From contig JAUVIX010000127.1 in the NCBI GenBank assembly GCA_030592565.1, positions 1 through 9,347 on the forward strand: a stretch of 9,347 nucleotides of DNA. The letters run 5' to 3'. This DNA comes from Chlorobiota bacterium. GTDB lineage: Bacteria > Bacteroidota > Bacteroidia > Bacteroidales > JAADJA01. The translations under genes were made by a program, and so were the position numbers. Below, one piece after another: positions 1-7,106 of this stretch (position 1 is its first letter; every line of letters begins with the position of its first letter). The notes beneath the pieces are model-generated. The model searched no databases, was not told where the DNA came from, and worked only from the letters and a program-made list of their open reading frames with translations.

Positions 1-1655
1 ACAAAGGCGTTGTGAAACCGTTTTTTCTTGGAAACAGGTATTTCCTGTTCGTTAATGAGATATTTGAAGATGTAAGACTCGTTGGCGCGCCACCATCAAA
101 TATAGGGAAATTTGGCGGTGATACCGATAATTGGATGTGGCCCCGACATACAGGTGATTTTTCCATTTTCAGAATTTATGCTGATAAAGATAATAAACCT
201 GCAAAATATTCTGAAGATAATGTTCCATATCAACCCAAAAAGCATCTTTCAATCTCACTGGATGGAATAAATGAAGGAGACTTTACATTTATTTTCGGAT
301 ATCCTGGTAGTACAGAGGAGTATATTCCCTCATATGCAGTTGATATGACAGTAAACACAATTAACCCCATCAGAATATCATTAAGAGGTAAAAGACTTGA
401 TGTAATAAAAAAATACATGAATGATAGTCCTGAAATCAGAATTAAATATGCTGCAAAACAGGCAGGGATTTCCAATGGATGGAAGAAATGGATCGGGGAA
501 AACAGAGGCATAAAAAGGCTACACGGGATCGAAAAAAAGCAAGCCTTTGAAAATGAATTTGAAGACTGGGCTTCAATGTCTGAAAATCAAAAATATAATT
601 CATTGTTTAGCGAATTCAAAATAACTTATGAAGAGTTGAATCCTCTTCAACAAAACCTCTATTATCTGGTTGAGGGAGGCCTTGGGATAGAAATAATAAA
701 GTATGCAAACTCTTTCCGTAGTCTTGTAAACATTTGTAACTCAAATGACATTGACAAAGAAAAACTTGATAAAAACATTGAGCTACTCAAAAAGTCTGCG
801 TCACCATACTATAAAGATTACCAACCTGAAATAGATAAAGAGGTGTTTGCAATATTGTTTAAGACTTATTATGAAAATGTAAACAAAAATGAAATCCCGG
901 AAGAAATCTTAAACCAAATTGACAAATGCAATAGTAATTTTAAGCTATTTGCAGAGGAAGTATTTAAAAAGTCGATGTTTGCCAGCAAAGAAAGGGTTAT
1001 CGATTTTCTTGAGAACTACAAAACATCACATTATAAGAAAATTAAAAAAGACCCTGCATATCAAATTGCTTCTGCATTTATAAACCAATATAGAACAAAC
1101 TATTATCCGAAGATTAGCAAACTCAATAGTAAGCTTGATAGCTTAATGCGTTTGTATATGGAGGCCCAAATGGAGATGCAACCAAACAAATTGTTCTACC
1201 CAGACGCAAATTTCACTCTTAGAGTTGCCTATGGCAATACTTTAGGCTATAATCCAGCTGATGCCATAACATATAATTATTTTACCACTTTAGAAGGAAT
1301 TATGGAGAAAGAGGATCCTGATATCTACGATTACGTGGTTGAAGATAAATTAAAAGAGCTTTATAATAACAAGGATTATGGCATTTACGGTGACGATGGG
1401 AAGATGCAGGTTTGCTTTATTGCAAACATTCATACTACCGGCGGAAACTCAGGTAGTCCGGTTTTAGATGCAAATGGTAATTTGATCGGAATAAATTTCG
1501 ACAGATGCTGGGAAGGAACTATGAGCGACATTATGTATGACCCGGATCAGTCCAGAAATATTATGCTTGACATAAGATATTGCCTGTTTATTATTGACAA
1601 GTTTGCCGGTGCCGGTCATCTTGTTGATGAAATGACAATTGTGAAAGCAAATTGA
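1..1655 (+). CDS. dpp11: S46 family dipeptidyl peptidase, DPP11-type (5' truncated by window edge)
   Basis: This is a periplasmic serine exopeptidase that releases dipeptides from peptide N-termini, feeding amino-acid-fermenting or proteolytic Bacteroidetes. The reading frame is open to the left edge (first full codon at 3), and the GTG at 12 lies inside a conserved stretch, so it is not the true start. Numbering from that GTG, the family block GGDTDNWMWPRHTGD covers residues 35-49. By comparison with known S46 enzymes, Asn40 binds the substrate N-terminus and Asp49 (codon 156-158) is the triad Asp. The nucleophile is Ser480 in GNSGSP (codon 1449-1451). The residue 18 positions after it is Arg498 (codon 1503-1505), the position of the Arg in Porphyromonas DPP11 that selects Asp/Glu at P1; DPP7 has Gly there. 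About 175 N-terminal residues are missing, including the signal peptide and triad His. The C-terminus (DIRYCLFIIDKFAGAGHL) is complete. Family assignment is firm; the DPP11 subtype rests on one residue and its context. Confidence 0.93.
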   Translation, partial: KGVVKPFFLGNRYFLFVNEIFEDVRLVGAPPSNIGKFGGDTDNWMWPRHTGDFSIFRIYADKDNKPAKYSEDNVPYQPKKHLSISLDGINEGDFTFIFGYPGSTEEYIPSYAVDMTVNTINPIRISLRGKRLDVIKKYMNDSPEIRIKYAAKQAGISNGWKKWIGENRGIKRLHGIEKKQAFENEFEDWASMSENQKYNSLFSEFKITYEELNPLQQNLYYLVEGGLGIEIIKYANSFRSLVNICNSNDIDKEKLDKNIELLKKSASPYYKDYQPEIDKEVFAILFKTYYENVNKNEIPEEILNQIDKCNSNFKLFAEEVFKKSMFASKERVIDFLENYKTSHYKKIKKDPAYQIASAFINQYRTNYYPKISKLNSKLDSLMRLYMEAQMEMQPNKLFYPDANFTLRVAYGNTLGYNPADAITYNYFTTLEGIMEKEDPDIYDYVVEDKLKELYNNKDYGIYGDDGKMQVCFIANIHTTGGNSGSPVLDANGNLIGINFDRCWEGTMSDIMYDPDQSRNIMLDIRYCLFIIDKFAGAGHLVDEMTIVKAN

Positions 1656-2083
1656 TTTCATCAAGCAAATTCTAAAATCATTAAATTCTCCTATCACCAT
1701 TCTGATAAATATTAGGTTGATGTGTATCCTCATTTTCAGTTTATTATACCGAGCCATGATATAATTTTGGCAAAACCCAAATATATGTATTACAAAATCC
1801 AAATCATTACAGCATTTCTCATTTTGTCTTATATGGCTATGTATCAATCACTTAGATTACTATATTAACTCTAACATTGTAATGCTTATCGAAGAAGTGA
1901 GGAAAAAAGATTTACTCAAATCAGAAACACATCCCACATAGGAAGTTTTTTCCCAATTTTGGAAACTCAATTACTACTAGCCAAACTCTTCCACTCTTAC
2001 TATCAGCATATTAACAAAAATTATCCTTAGGGCATCATTTTTGACTTTATTGATATGCCAGAGTAATTTAAAATTTTAGCAAA
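1656..2083. other. Gene-free spacer between the peptidase and sugar transferase genes
   Basis: This stretch is 428 bases of AT-rich sequence in which I see no plausible coding region. The reading frames that cross it are low-complexity and overlap the peptidase gene in another frame. No convincing rho-independent terminator follows the peptidase stop: the only nearby inverted repeat, TTGAT/ATCAA at 1652-1664, is five base pairs with no T tract. A TAnnTTTG match (TAATTTTG, 1762-1769) occurs mid-spacer but has no TTTG partner at the right distance. The last 50 bases hold a better promoter candidate, listed separately. I see no tRNA or recognisable riboswitch. Confidence 0.6.
2040..2071 (+). promoter_or_regulatory. 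Candidate promoter for the sugar transferase gene
   Basis: TTTG at 2040-2043 is followed, after 20 bases, by TAATTTAA at 2064-2071. The spacing suits the Bacteroidetes -33/-7 pattern (TTTG, then TAnnTTTG), although the -7 box matches only partly. The same bases also read as a sigma-70-like pair, TTGACT (2041-2046) and TAATTT (2064-2069), with a 17-base spacer. Transcription would begin only a few bases before the ATG at 2084, giving a very short leader. GGCAT (2031-2035) and ATGCC (2055-2059) flank the upstream box symmetrically and could be an operator, but five base pairs is weak evidence. Confidence 0.35.
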
Positions 2084-3490
2084 ATGATTAAAGAAAGAGA
2101 GCAATTAATAAACAATTTTTTCGGAATATTTGATGTAGTAATATCTATATTTTCATTTTATATTGCCATTCTCATCAGAAACATTATTTCCGAGCCACCG
2201 GTAACTGTTACTAATGAATATTTAATAATAGGGTTAATAATTGTACCGGTTTGGTTTTTACTTTTTAAAACTGCAAATATTGCAAGGATTTACAGAGCAA
2301 AGAGGTATTCCGCAATTTTTCTTGAATACACTAAAGTAATTGGAATTGGAATTGGGATTTTATTCCTTTTTATTTTCGCCTTTAAGCTGTATGATATAAG
2401 TAGAGGAGCCATTTTCCTCTTTGGACCTGTTGATTTATTATTACTATTTTCATCAAGGATTGTTTTATTCAGAATAATGAAGCACTACAGGACAAAAGGG
2501 GCAAACACAAGAAATGTTATTGTTGTTGCTGATGATACTGCAGAGTCTTTCTTATACGAATTATTCGACCATAAAGAGTGGGGATATAGTATTAAATATA
2601 TAATATCTGATTCAAGCAAGATACATAGAAAATTCAAGGACAGGGCAACAGTAAGGCCTGAAAAATCAAGTATCAGAAATTTACTTGCATCCGAAATTAT
2701 TGATGAAGTCATATACTGCAAAAATGATATTAATCAGAATAAACTAAGAAGTATCGTTTATGATTGTGAGGAAGTTGGAGTCATTTTCAGAATGCAGTCA
2801 CAGTTATTCCATATGTCAGCAACGAAAGCCCATTTGAGCCATTTTGGAGACACACCTTTCTTAACATTTATGAATACGCCTTCAGATTTGCTGGCATTAA
2901 ATCTTAAAAGAGTCATCTCTTTTGTTGCTTCACTTGGAATTTTGGTAATTTGGTCGCCGATAATTCTCGGTGTTTCATTATTGGTTAAACTAACCTCCAA
3001 GGGGCCTGTATTTTTTAAACAGGAGCGTGTAGGATTACGTGGGCGTAGATTCTTTATGTTCAAATTCAGGACAATGGTACAAAATGCCGAAGATCTTAAA
3101 GCACAATTGATGGATGCAAACGAGGCTGATGGACCGGCTTTCAAAATTAAAGATGACCCAAGAGTAACAAAGATTGGCAAGTTCCTGAGAAAAACGGGTC
3201 TTGATGAATTACCTCAGTTTTATAATATTTTAATTGGAGATATGACTCTTGTCGGGCCAAGGCCACCTATTCCAGAAGAAGTAAAACAATACGAGAACTG
3301 GCAATTAAGAAGACTATCAATGCCTCCAGGACTTACCTGCACATGGCAAATCAAGCCTGATAGAAACAAGATCTCATTTGAAGAGTGGATGAAACTCGAC
3401 CTTCAATATATTGATAACTGGTCAAACAAGCTGGATATCATTCTCTTCCTCAAAACAATTAAAACTGTTCTAAAAGGTTCCGGACAATAA
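2084..3490 (+). CDS. Polyprenyl-phosphate sugar-1-phosphate transferase (WbaP/WcaJ family)
   Basis: This membrane enzyme starts exopolysaccharide or capsule repeat-unit synthesis by transferring a sugar 1-phosphate from a nucleotide sugar to undecaprenyl phosphate at the inner membrane. The 468-aa protein has the usual large-family layout. Hydrophobic segments lie near residues 10-32, 45-62, 84-100 and 108-128. A Rossmann-like CoA-binding-type region follows (about 143-265, from NVIVVAD). A re-entrant or transmembrane helix lies at about 277-302. The cytosolic catalytic domain spans about 303-468. Within it are FKQERVG (311-317), FMFKFRTM (324-331), the catalytic Asp-Glu pair D374-E375 in LDELPQFYNIL, and the LVGPRPP motif (389-395). 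Length is normal and nothing is broken. The ATG at 2084 gives a short charged N-terminus before the first helix, with no Shine-Dalgarno, as is usual in Bacteroidetes. Which sugar it transfers cannot be told from sequence. The export genes begin 174 bases downstream. Confidence 0.95.
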   Translation: MIKEREQLINNFFGIFDVVISIFSFYIAILIRNIISEPPVTVTNEYLIIGLIIVPVWFLLFKTANIARIYRAKRYSAIFLEYTKVIGIGIGILFLFIFAFKLYDISRGAIFLFGPVDLLLLFSSRIVLFRIMKHYRTKGANTRNVIVVADDTAESFLYELFDHKEWGYSIKYIISDSSKIHRKFKDRATVRPEKSSIRNLLASEIIDEVIYCKNDINQNKLRSIVYDCEEVGVIFRMQSQLFHMSATKAHLSHFGDTPFLTFMNTPSDLLALNLKRVISFVASLGILVIWSPIILGVSLLVKLTSKGPVFFKQERVGLRGRRFFMFKFRTMVQNAEDLKAQLMDANEADGPAFKIKDDPRVTKIGKFLRKTGLDELPQFYNILIGDMTLVGPRPPIPEEVKQYENWQLRRLSMPPGLTCTWQIKPDRNKISFEEWMKLDLQYIDNWSNKLDIILFLKTIKTVLKGSGQ

Positions 3491-3548
3491 AAGTATTGGA
3501 TTAAATGCTAAATTATTTCAAACAAAATAGTAATTCCAAAAAAAATCA

Positions 3549-3578
3549 TATCTTTGTTTTTTGTTTAAACTATATTTG
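3549..3578 (+). promoter_or_regulatory. Two candidate -7 promoter elements upstream of the export genes
   Basis: TATCTTTG (3549-3556) and TATATTTG (3571-3578) each match the Bacteroidetes -7 consensus TAnnTTTG exactly. They lie 109 and 87 bases before the ATG at 3665. Neither has a clear TTTG box 19-23 bases upstream, so the evidence is incomplete. If either is used, the export genes have their own transcript whose leader contains the hairpin at 3609-3639. Confidence 0.4.
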
Positions 3579-3608
3579 AGTAATAAATTGCAAATTGTAA
3601 CACTTTAT

Positions 3609-3639
3609 CAAATAATCAGGTATAACACCTGATTATTTG
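3609..3639 (+). repeat. Perfect 13-bp inverted repeat (hairpin) before the export genes
   Basis: CAAATAATCAGGT (3609-3621) pairs perfectly with ACCTGATTATTTG (3627-3639) around a 5-base loop, ATAAC. The hairpin ends 25 bases before the ATG at 3665 and begins 118 bases after the transferase stop. The bases after it, TTTAGA, are not a real T tract, so it is a poor intrinsic terminator. The stem is only 4 of 13 G-C pairs. It could be a weak terminator for the transferase gene, an attenuator or mRNA-stabilising stem in the leader of the export genes, or a dimeric DNA-binding site. The symmetry is certain; the role is not. Confidence 0.75.
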
Positions 3640-3664
3640 TTTAGATACAACACCAAAGATAGAG

Positions 3665-4438
3665 ATGCCTGAACACAAACGTTTTAACCGAATAATATTT
3701 CTTTTTCTTATTGGGACAATAGTATTTAGTTCCTGTATATCAAGAAAAAGACTGACCTATTTTTCAGAAATGGAAGAAAATCCACCTGTTAATGAGTTTA
3801 ACATCACCAGACCAATAAAGACTATTCAACCATTTGATAATTTATACATTTGGGTTACCAGCATTGATGAAAGAAACCAAAGGATATTCAATACAGGTTC
3901 TTCAATGAGTTCTGATTATATAAACATAATAAGCTATACTGTAAATAGTGATGGATATGTTGATTTTCCTTTTACAGGTCAAATATATGTTAAGGATATG
4001 ACTTTGCATCAATCAAAGGAACAGATTGAAAACAAAATTTCGGATTATCTGAATGATATTACTATTACAGTCAAGTTTGTTAATAATAAAGTTTCTTTAT
4101 TGGGTGAAGTAGCCAGGCCTGGTGCATACTCTTTTGCTAAGGATCAGCTAACAATTTTTGAGGCACTGGGACTTGCAGGAGGAGCAACAATATATGGAAA
4201 GAAAAATGAAATAGTTTTAATCAGGGAGAAAAATAACAAAATAAATTACCACTATTTGGATCTTACAAAGAAGAACATTGTTTCCTCTGACTATTATTTT
4301 ATAATTCCAAATGACATTATTGTCATTAAACCGGTTAGGGCAAGATACAGGACTTTGAACATTCTTAACTGGCCACTTGTTTTATCAACAATAACAACAG
4401 CAATAACATTGTACTTAATATTTTATAAGGGTAATTAA
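3665..4438 (+). CDS. wza: Wza-like polysaccharide export lipoprotein (Poly_export/SLBB)
   Basis: This envelope protein forms the channel through which capsule or exopolysaccharide leaves the cell, acting with the Wzc-type protein encoded directly after it. The 257-aa product begins with a lipoprotein signal peptide: charged MPEHKRFNR, a hydrophobic core at 10-20, and lipobox FSSC with the acylated Cys at 24. The Poly_export domain covers roughly 45-140 (note SDGYVDFPFTGQIYVKDMT). An SLBB-type domain follows at about 143-200, beginning LLGEVARPGAYSF and continuing FEALGLAGGA. A hydrophobic C-terminal helix (about 234-254) precedes a short KGN end. By analogy with E. coli Wza, whose C-terminal helices build the outer-membrane pore, this helix may do the same. 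The protein is shorter than E. coli Wza (about 380 aa), as is common in Bacteroidetes. The ATG at 3665 is supported by the signal peptide directly after it. The stop codon abuts the next ATG. Confidence 0.93.
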   Translation: MPEHKRFNRIIFLFLIGTIVFSSCISRKRLTYFSEMEENPPVNEFNITRPIKTIQPFDNLYIWVTSIDERNQRIFNTGSSMSSDYINIISYTVNSDGYVDFPFTGQIYVKDMTLHQSKEQIENKISDYLNDITITVKFVNNKVSLLGEVARPGAYSFAKDQLTIFEALGLAGGATIYGKKNEIVLIREKNNKINYHYLDLTKKNIVSSDYYFIIPNDIIVIKPVRARYRTLNILNWPLVLSTITTAITLYLIFYKGN

Positions 4439-6904
4439 ATGGCTAAAACGGAAGAACTTTTTCAAAAACAAATTGATTATAAAGCCTTAATTATAAAACT
4501 TTTAGGGTATAGAAAAACTTTCATTATCGCAGTTGGATTTGCACTTATTATAGCCTTTATTTCTAATAAATTCAGCTCGCCTGTTTATAAAAACCAAACA
4601 ACAATGTTGTTATCTCAGGATAAACAAAATGCATTTCTTGAATCCGGAAATATGATGCAGGGGATTGGACTTTTCCAAGGCAATCAGGATATTGAAAATG
4701 AGATGCAGATTCTAAAATCATTTTCTGTTGTAAATAGTGCTATTAAACGTCTTAGTCTTGAGGTTTCATATTATATTGAAGAACCGGTTATTCCTCAATT
4801 AGACATACCATTTAAATCGGAAATTGAACTTTATAAATCAACTCCGATAACTGTAATTATAGATCAAACACACCCACAACTTGTAAGAAGCAATTTTTAT
4901 TTGAATTTGGTTAACGACTCAACCTTCAAATTATGTGTAAATTCTGAGAGTGCTTTCCTTTTCGATTTTGCAAATGAAAAAGGAGCTGGTTCAATTGACA
5001 GTCTAAATTATTTAGGAAAATTCCATTTTGGTGAATTGATATCCGAAAAGTATTTCAAATTTACTATTCTGTTGAAAAATAAAATTGACTTTACTGAAAT
5101 GGAAGGCAAAAGACTGTTTTTCAAGATGAATCATATAAACTACTTGACACTGGGATATATGAGAAGATTCCAGGTGGAAGTTGTCTCACAGAATTCATCA
5201 TTTGTCAACATCACATTTACGGGGTCTAATAAAGCAAAAGTTACAGATATCCTAAACGCATTAACAAGAGTTTATTTAGAACAGAACCTCGAAAAGAAAA
5301 ATAGAATGGCTCTTAATACAATCAATTTTATTGATAGCCAAATTCAGGATGTTTCAGACTCATTGCATCGTACCGAAAGTAAACTTCAATCATTTCGTTC
5401 AACTCATCAGGTTATGGACCTTAATTTTCAAGGGCAAAAAATATATGAACAAATGAATCAGTTGGAGGAACAGCTAGCAAATCTTGAAATTCAGCGCCAA
5501 TATTATGATTACATTAGAAAATACTTTAATGAAAATGAGGATGTAAACGATTTAGCCGCACCTTCGGCAATGAATATTGATGACATACAAATTAACAGTC
5601 TTATTAATCAGTTAATGGACCTTAATAGCCAAAGAAATAAGATTGTCAAGGGTAGTGCAACAAAAAATCTTTTCCTAAAAGATATTAATACTCAAATTAA
5701 AAACCTAAAAACTACAATACTAGAAAATATTAACTATAGTTACAATCAACTTGATATTGCCATTCAAGTCGTTAATGGCAGAATGGCTGAACTATCTTCA
5801 GAAATTTCAAGAATGCCAAGAACAGAAAGAGAGCTTTTTGGAATTGAAAGAAAGTTTAAATTAGATGATGCTATTTACACTTTTCTTTTACAAAAAAAGG
5901 CTGAAGCACAAATTGCAAGAGCATCAAATGCTCCTGATTATGAAGTAATTGATGAGGCAAAGTTATTTGTCGCCACCCAAATAAGCCCAAGAACCAAGCT
6001 TAGCTACCTAATTGGAATATTCCTAGGTCTTCTTTTTCCCTTAGTTTACATTCTTGGACGCGACTTCCTGAACAACAAACTTGTAGAGCCAAAGGATGTT
6101 GAAACTTTGACCAGTCTTCCTATAATAGGAACCATTCTGAACAATAAAATGCGTTCCGAGACCGTAATTAAGGACTATCCAAAATCTCCAATAGCCGACT
6201 CTTTCAGAGCTGTAAGAACAAATCTAAATTTTTTCGCAAAAGGAAAGGAAAAGCTTACAATACTGGTTACATCTTCGATTAGTGGCGATGGTAAATCTTT
6301 TTGCGCAGCCAACCTGGCTTCTGTTTACGCTCTGTTTGGAAAAAAGACGCTATTAATGGGCTTCGACCTAAGAAAACCAGGATTACATCTTGATTTTGAG
6401 TTAACTAATGATAAAGGAATTACATCATATCTAATCAATGAAGCAGCAGTCTCAGAAATCATCCAGCCCACTCCAATAAAAAATCTTGACTTTATCGCTG
6501 CCGGTCCTACTCCACCAAACCCTATGGAACTTATTGCTTCGGAAAAAACAAAAGATCTTTTTGAAAACCTAAAAAACCGATATGACTACATAATAATTGA
6601 TTCTGCTCCGATTGGTGCCGTAGCTGACTCTTTTCTACTTGTTGAATTTGCTGATGTCAGCATTTTCGTAACAAGATTAAATTTCACTATTAAAGAGTTG
6701 ATTTCAGAGAATCTAAAAAATATTGAAAGAAAGAATTTATCAAACTTTACTGTTCTTATTAATGATTTTAAGCTGTCTAAAACCTCGTATGGTTATGTTT
6801 ATCACTCCAAATATTACCAACAGGACACCAAGTCAAACAGGTTTAGGAGGTTACTTGGAAAAGACAGGAAAAAGAAAAAAAAGAGTAGAATAAAAAAGTC
6901 TTAA
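4439..6904 (+). CDS. wzc: Wzc-like chain-length regulator and tyrosine autokinase (BY-kinase)
   Basis: This inner-membrane co-polymerase controls polysaccharide chain length and export through cycles of tyrosine autophosphorylation. The 821-aa protein has a Wzz domain from the N-terminus with a first membrane helix at about 26-42. A large periplasmic region follows, with coiled-coil character at about 280-350 and 385-460. A GNVR-type segment (about 445-515, with PRTERELFGIERKF at 460-473) leads to a second helix at about 521-540. The cytoplasmic kinase domain has Walker A SSISGDGKS (612-620, Lys619), Walker A' GFDLRKP (641-647, Asp643) and Walker B IIIDSAP (718-724, Asp721). The C-terminal tyrosine cluster is Y784, Y786, Y788, Y792 and Y793. 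After it comes a strongly basic tail (Lys-rich from about 809). The first Asp usual in Walker A' is Gly641. Kinase and adaptor are fused, as in proteobacterial Wzc. The start abuts the upstream stop; AAGGG at 4427-4431 may act as a ribosome-binding site. The cognate phosphatase is not in the window. Confidence 0.95.
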   Translation: MAKTEELFQKQIDYKALIIKLLGYRKTFIIAVGFALIIAFISNKFSSPVYKNQTTMLLSQDKQNAFLESGNMMQGIGLFQGNQDIENEMQILKSFSVVNSAIKRLSLEVSYYIEEPVIPQLDIPFKSEIELYKSTPITVIIDQTHPQLVRSNFYLNLVNDSTFKLCVNSESAFLFDFANEKGAGSIDSLNYLGKFHFGELISEKYFKFTILLKNKIDFTEMEGKRLFFKMNHINYLTLGYMRRFQVEVVSQNSSFVNITFTGSNKAKVTDILNALTRVYLEQNLEKKNRMALNTINFIDSQIQDVSDSLHRTESKLQSFRSTHQVMDLNFQGQKIYEQMNQLEEQLANLEIQRQYYDYIRKYFNENEDVNDLAAPSAMNIDDIQINSLINQLMDLNSQRNKIVKGSATKNLFLKDINTQIKNLKTTILENINYSYNQLDIAIQVVNGRMAELSSEISRMPRTERELFGIERKFKLDDAIYTFLLQKKAEAQIARASNAPDYEVIDEAKLFVATQISPRTKLSYLIGIFLGLLFPLVYILGRDFLNNKLVEPKDVETLTSLPIIGTILNNKMRSETVIKDYPKSPIADSFRAVRTNLNFFAKGKEKLTILVTSSISGDGKSFCAANLASVYALFGKKTLLMGFDLRKPGLHLDFELTNDKGITSYLINEAAVSEIIQPTPIKNLDFIAAGPTPPNPMELIASEKTKDLFENLKNRYDYIIIDSAPIGAVADSFLLVEFADVSIFVTRLNFTIKELISENLKNIERKNLSNFTVLINDFKLSKTSYGYVYHSKYYQQDTKSNRFRRLLGKDRKKKKKSRIKKS

Positions 6905-6923
6905 CTTAATATTTTTTTGCAGG

Positions 6924-7091
6924 ATGAAAAAAATTGACAGGCTTAAACGGCAACGATATGAAATCTCGATGAAGATCATCGAACTGGAAGATAAAACCGT
7001 AAAAGGGAAGCTATCTAAAAAGGAAGAAAAGGAAATCGAGATTCTCAGGCAGATGCAGGAAAAGCTTGATATAAAAATTAAAGATTCATAA
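6924..7091 (+). CDS. Small charged helical protein of unknown function (55 aa)
   Basis: ATG at 6924 opens a 55-codon frame ending in TAA at 7089-7091. The product starts MKKIDRLKRQRYEISMKIIE and ends DIKIKDS. It is rich in Lys and Glu, has no Cys, Pro, Trp or Phe, and shows hydrophobic residues at helical spacing (I, L, I, I, L, then I, I, L, M, L, I). It therefore probably forms one or two amphipathic helices or a small coiled coil. There is no signal peptide or membrane segment. It starts 19 bases after the kinase stop and ends 15 bases before the next ATG, so it fits neatly into the operon, which supports its being real. I do not recognise a family. A cytosolic partner of the kinase's basic tail is possible but is only a guess. 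A chance frame in coding-like spacer is the main alternative. Confidence 0.65.
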   Translation: MKKIDRLKRQRYEISMKIIELEDKTVKGKLSKKEEKEIEILRQMQEKLDIKIKDS

Positions 7092-7106
7092 TTAAATTCA
7101 CATAAA

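Noticed and set aside
12..14. GTG at 12 as the true start of the peptidase gene
   Set aside because: The frame is open upstream, and the residues around the GTG belong to the middle of the S46 domain. A start there would lack the signal peptide and catalytic His.
1652..1664. TTGAT/ATCAA inverted repeat at the peptidase stop as a terminator
   Set aside because: It is only five AT-rich base pairs with no following T tract, and the left arm includes the stop codon.
1762..1769. TAATTTTG as a promoter element for an unannotated transcript
   Set aside because: It has no TTTG box at 19-23 bases upstream and no reading frame or RNA structure downstream. Such matches are expected by chance in AT-rich sequence.
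1464..1847. Minus-strand open frame of 127 codons overlapping the peptidase 3' end and the spacer
   Set aside because: It lies largely antisense to conserved peptidase codons including the catalytic Ser region. The product is Ile/His-rich with no family resemblance.
2338..2361. Tandem GGAATT-like repeat in the transferase gene
   Set aside because: It encodes an Ile-Gly alternation within a hydrophobic membrane segment, so protein sequence explains it. It has too few copies to be a tract of interest.
2758..3180. Minus-strand open frame of 140 codons inside the sugar transferase gene
   Set aside because: It is a shadow of the catalytic domain of a clearly real plus-strand gene.
6875..6882. 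Run of eight A residues near the end of the kinase gene as a programmed frameshift site
   Set aside because: Slippage in either direction meets a stop within a few codons (TAG at 6886-6888, TAA at 6891-6893), so it would only trim the Lys-rich tail. No stimulatory structure is seen.
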